Assembly (NCBI RefSeq): GCF_013087525.1
Contig: NZ_JABFCS010000001.1
Coordinates: 2,480,001 to 2,544,000 of the forward strand
DNA length: 64,000 nt
Source: Ramlibacter montanisoli
GTDB lineage: Bacteria > Pseudomonadota > Gammaproteobacteria > Burkholderiales > Burkholderiaceae_C
Reading direction: 5' to 3'
Part shown: positions 60,243 through 64,000 of the stretch, in pieces
Numbering within the stretch: position 1 is the first letter of the stretch
Layout: every line of letters starts with the position of its first letter
Program-made: the position numbers and the translations under genes
Notes under the pieces: model-generated
Database searches by the model: none
What the model was told of the DNA's origin: nothing
What the model saw: the letters and a program-made list of their open reading frames with translations, nothing else

Positions 60243-61369
60243 CTAGGGACGCGGCTTCCAGCGGGACAGGGCCTGCTGCATCACCGCTTCGAGCTTCCCC
60301 GGATCGCGCACTTCGCCCGAGAGCACTGCCCGGGCGCACGCCGCCGTAACGCTCTCGGCGTCCAGCCGCTCGGCCTCCTGCAGGTGGTGCTGCGCCTTCG
60401 CGTGATCCCCCGACAGCTGCAGCACCACCGCCAGCGCGCCATGCGTATCAGCATCCTGCGCATCGAGTTCCAGCGCGGAGCGGAAGGCCGATGCCGCCGC
60501 CTCCCCTTCCCCGCGCATCAGGTGCGCCCAGCCCAGCGCGTGCCAGGTCTCCACGTGCTCCGGCATGGCCTGCACCGCGCGCTGCAGGTGCTGCTGCGCC
60601 GCCAGGAAGTTGGCTTCCATCATGCTGGCCATGCCCAGGGCCGACCAGGTCCGGCCGTCGTGGGGATGGTGCTTCAGCGCGGCCTGCAGCCACTTCCTGG
60701 CGCCGCGCTGGTCGCCCTCGGCCAGCGCCACGCTGCCGCGGGCGACCAGCGCTTCCAGCTGACCGGCATCCACTGCCAGCGCCGCATCGGCGAGCATCCG
60801 CGCGGCCGGGAGGTCGTCGAGGTCCAGCGCGATCAGGCCTGCCACGCCGCTGGCGGCGGCCTCCAGTACGCCGGCATCGCGTTCCTGCTGCACCCAGGCC
60901 GACGCCTCCTCCAGCAGGCCCAGCCGGTGGCAGGCGCGCAGCCAGAGCACCTGCATCGGCTCGCGATGGTGGGCGGGCCACTGCGCCGCCACGGCGGCGT
61001 CCTGCATCCACGGCTGCAGCAGGTCGAAGGTGGCTTGGGGATTTCCTTGCAGCAGCCGCACGTAGGCGAGGTCGTGCGACACCGTCGGATGCGACCCCAT
61101 TCGGCGCGCAGGTGTTCGAGCAGGGCCGCGGCTTCGTCGAGGTGGCGGCGGGCGATGCACAGGCGGGCGCGCCGGAACGTCCATTCGCGCCGGTCCAGCT
61201 TCAGTCCTTGCGCGGCGACGATGTAGCCCTCCGCCTGCTCGTGCTGCCCGCAGGCGATCGCCGACTCGCAGGCATCGGCCAGCAGCGCGGGGTTGGTGGG
61301 GTCCTGTTCCAGGTAGCCGCTCAAGCGTTGCAGGTGCGCGGCCGCGGGGGACGGGGAGGGAGCGTTCAT
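60243..61369 (-). CDS. Tetratricopeptide repeat protein, one frame break
   Basis: About 376 residues after repair, no signal peptide. It starts MNAPSPSPAAAHLQRLSGYLEQDP; the N-terminal and C-terminal parts are both TPR arrays (NPALLADACESAIACGQHEQAEGYI; LVARGSVALAEGDQRGARKWLQAAL; TWHALGWAHLMRGEGEAAASAF). The frame changes at the plus-strand CCCC 61095-61098. One restored base joins LRAEWG to SHPTVSHDLAYVRLL. It is likely a cytoplasmic scaffold. Its 3' end borders the recombinase gene, so the chromosome resumes here. Confidence 0.8.
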
Positions 61370-61579
61370 GCTTTCGCGCGCCATGGCCACAATGTGCCCA
61401 TTGGACGAACCCGGCGGGGCGCCGTCAATGTGGCGCACTCGCGTGTTCTTGCGACTTATTGCCAGGCGCCTTCCGCCTGTTTGGCCGCTGCCCCCTCTGC
61501 AAGGCCGCTGGCGCGCCAGGAGAAATACTTGGCACGTTCATCGTTCGCCTGGGGGTGGAGGACGGTTCATCGTTCCCAA

Positions 61580-61593
61580 CTGATCCATGTCAA
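61580..61593 (+). promoter_or_regulatory. FNR/ANR-type box upstream of the hemerythrin gene
   Basis: CTGATCCATGTCAA matches TTGAT-N4-ATCAA at eight of ten positions. It lies 63 bases before the hemerythrin-like start. CRP/FNR family regulators of oxygen or NO response bind such dyads, and the product's role fits. Confidence 0.5.
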
Positions 61594-61655
61594 CCGGCCC
61601 GGCGCGGCCGGGACTAGATTGACCCTCAGAAAGACCAGATCGTTGAAGGAGCTGT

Positions 61656-62199
61656 ATGGCGTACACCGATGCATCCGACCCCGTCCATCACATCGACGGT
61701 TCGCTCGCGGATTTCTCCGAGTGCCACCATGACTTCGTGGCGCAACTGCACTCCGCGCTCTACCTGCCGGAACTCGTCACGGCCGCGGCCAAGGCGCGTG
61801 CCATGGCCAAGGACCTCCTGAAGATGTTCCGCGACGGCGTGACCGTGCACCATGCCGAGGAGGAGCGCGAGTTGTTCCCCGCGGTCCTGCGCGCCGCGCA
61901 CCCCGGTCCTGAACTGGACGAGGTCCGCGCGATGGTGGCACAGCTCGTTCGCGAGCACCGGGACATGGAGGCGCGCGTCGGCACTGAAGCCGGCGGTGGA
62001 GGCCGTGGCCAGCGGCCAGTGTGCCGAGCTCGACGCCCCGCTGATCGAGGACATGGTGCAGCACTTCTTCGCGCACGCGCATTTCGAGGAAGAACACTTC
62101 CTGCCCCTGGCGCAGAAGATCCTGGGACGCGAGAGCGAAGTGATGGCGACGCTGGGGCGGTCGCTGCACGAGAGCCGGCGGGCGGCTGCCACGGTCTAG
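61656..62199 (+). CDS. Hemerythrin-like (HHE) protein, one frame break
   Basis: About 181 residues. GAAGGAG 6-9 bases before ATG 61656. The HHE-type di-iron pattern is visible: ECHHDFVAQL, then VTVHHAEEERELFPAVL, REHRDME, and after the break FFAHAHFEEEHFLPLAQ. His-x-x-x-Glu pairs on four helices coordinate iron and bind oxygen or NO. The frame changes near 61975-61985 (after DMEARV); either one base was gained or two lost. The FNR-type box upstream fits low-oxygen induction. Confidence 0.8.
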
Positions 62200-62419
62200 G
62201 ACTTCACCTGTTCGCGCCCTGCCCGCGAACGTCCCGCGAACTTTCGAGGTACGCGGGAGCGCGTTCTAACGGCCTCCCTGCGAGGCAGCATTCGGGCAAT
62301 CCCTTCCCCCATTCGGAGGGTGGTTATCGACGCTTCGCCCCGTGATGATCTCGCCCGCGGCGGCACTTGCATTCCAACCAATTCACCCATCGCCGTCGCA
62401 CGCCTGGAGGACAACGACG

Positions 62420-64000
62420 ATGACGATTGCAACCTGGATGAAGGTCGCTCCGCTGGCGCTGGGCGCGGCGGCGCTGGCTGGCAAGCTGCGGCGGCGGTGG
62501 TGGCAGCGGCGGAGACGGCGGCAGCGATGCGGCCCTGGGCGCGCAGAGCCGCAACGTGCGGGCCGACCAGAACCACGGCGCGCAGGTGCGGGAAGTCGCC
62601 ACCGACCTCACGGAACGCGGCAAGGGCCTCGACCTGACGAAGCTTGCGCACCTGATCGAAGTGGCGCAGTCGAACCGGCCGACGGCCGGCGAGGCCGCCG
62701 CCAGCATGGTGAGCCTCACCTACAACGGGCCGGATTCCTGGTTCCGCCGCGTGCTGTCCACGTCGGCCACCCAGTCGATCCCGGACGCCGACGGCTGGAT
62801 CCGCACCTGGGATCGCCGCGAGCGCATGACCGCCGGCCAGCACGCCACCTGGAGCTTCGGGAACGAGCCTTCCCGCCAGAGCGACGTGCACTGGAACGGC
62901 AGCGCCTGGATCCACTGCGCGCTGAACCACGAGATCGCGAGCACGCCGACCGACGCCGACGGCCTCAGCCAATACAACTACTGCGACGGCTACGAGCTGG
63001 GCACCTCGCACCGCAACTTCTTCAGCATCGAAGGCAAGACCATGCTGGAGGTCTACCAGTCGATGCGCAGCGCCGGCGCCACCAACGTGTTCATCCCGAA
63101 CACCTCGGTGCTGGGTACTGCGACCTTCCCCACGGGCAGCATGCTGGTGACGCAGACCAACACCTCCACGCAGGCCGCCGTCTCCTACTACCCCGGCTTG
63201 GGCAACACCGTGCGCGACCCTAAGCCCGAGCTCGCCGCGGCCGATCCCGCGACCTGCCGGTCCATCAGCGCCAGCGCCCCGCTGGGCAGCTACACGACCT
63301 ACTCCACCTCGCTGGAAAGCATGGTGCAGTCGCACCGCGGCATTCCCTGCGTCTTCGCGCCCGATGCGCTGACCGGACCGCGCAACGAGTGGTGGACCCA
63401 GGCGACGGTGCCGGTGGCCTTCCTGCCCTCCCCCTTCCGCCGGGCCCGTACTACACCGGCGGCACGCTGCTGCGGGCGGCCTTCCCGGGCGGCAACGCGG
63501 TCAACTTCTACGCCTGCCAGCACCGCTTCGACGGGTCCACGCGCAACTGCAACGTAATCGGCACCAGCACGTACACCATCGAGACCCTCGGGGACGGCCG
63601 CGTGATGCGCCTGGGCACGCCGCCTCCGCAAGTCGCGGCCCTCGCCTGGGCCCCGCTGTTCGTGGAGCGCGGGGGCAAGGTGTTCATTGCCTACCAGAAC
63701 AAGCCGGTGGTCACCAGCACCGGCCGCCTGAACCTCACGGGCCTGAACGCGCTGAGCGCGCAACTCGGCCTGCCGGCGGTGGACCCCGCCGTGCCGCTGG
63801 CGACCACCCCCGCGTCCTTCCAGGGGCAGTGGGTGCTGGGCGTCGCCGGGACGCTGGATGCGCAGGACACGATGACGCTTTCCATCTTCCCGTCGCCGCA
63901 GGGCCTGGGGGCGTTCTGCCTGGAGGACAAGAGCAACTTCTCGCTGGATTGCAGCGGCTTCGGCTCGTTCGACGCCACCGGGAACTTCACGCTCCTCACG
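62420..64000 (+). CDS. Unrecognised lipoprotein, 3' partial, two frame breaks
   Basis: At least 526 residues. GGAGG lies 9 bases before the ATG. The N-terminus MTIATWMKVAPLALGAAALAG leads to a Cys followed by GGGGGSGGDGGS, a lipoprotein signal with a flexible tether. The lipobox is not exact, because a frame break (one gained or two lost bases) falls at 62481-62484. The second break is CCCCC 63430-63434; one added C gives PPGPYYTGGTLLRAAFPGG. The body has Trp/Tyr-rich beta segments (SWFRRVLSTSATQSIPDADG, GYELGTSHRNFF, FYACQHRFDG) that I do not recognise. It runs off the window end. Confidence 0.65.

Overview
The window is high-GC DNA from a betaproteobacterium, most likely Burkholderiales and probably Comamonadaceae-like. 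This follows from the gene content and order: polA divergent from a DUF2782 gene, then thrB and a BPSS1780-type membrane protein, together with uvrD, guaC and a TIGR02587/TIGR02588 pair. The assignment is from protein likeness and synteny only.

The sequence carries many single-base frame breaks. They sit almost always in G or C runs and occur even in housekeeping genes (polA, thrB, uvrD), so I read most of them as sequencing deletions rather than mutations. Broken genes are given as one CDS each, with the break positions stated.

1-36363: one gene unit. A giant exoprotein (5' end outside the window; about 9,390 residues visible) is built of PPC-like, about 17 CARDB, two beta-propeller, about nine He_PIG/cadherin-like, RHS-like, dockerin, Big_2, IPT/TIG, alpha/beta-hydrolase, PKD, metallopeptidase and Big_9 modules. 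It is followed, with overlapping or almost touching ends, by a TolC-like channel, a GAF-HlyD fusion, an M50 peptidase-HlyD fusion, a short SecA-like ATPase and a second HlyD-type adaptor. No ABC transporter is visible. I infer a dedicated export system in which a SecA-like motor takes the place of the usual type I ABC ATPase; this is the most interesting content of the window.

36540-47007: core genes: polA, DUF2782, thrB, a BPSS1780-type membrane protein, a FecR-domain protein, a TPR protein, uvrD, a periplasmic protein and guaC.

47103-50988: an alpha/beta hydrolase divergent from a GntR/FCD regulator, a phytanoyl-CoA-type dioxygenase and an NAD(P)-dependent oxidoreductase with a SAF-like C-terminus. 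This is a small catabolic locus with a palindromic operator in the divergent region.

51031-54803: tRNA-Ala(CGC), a small coiled protein, tRNA-Lys(CTT), small hypothetical genes, a receiver-domain protein behind a structured leader, TIGR02588/TIGR02587 and a small hydrophilic protein.

54804-60242: a visibly lower-GC island with an RNase H-like protein carrying an extra C-terminal domain, a DUF262 plus HNH-like protein (GmrSD-related) and a serine recombinase with an N-terminal extension. It is a candidate defence or mobile island.

60243-64000: a TPR protein, a hemerythrin-like protein behind an FNR-type box, and an unrecognised lipoprotein that runs off the end.
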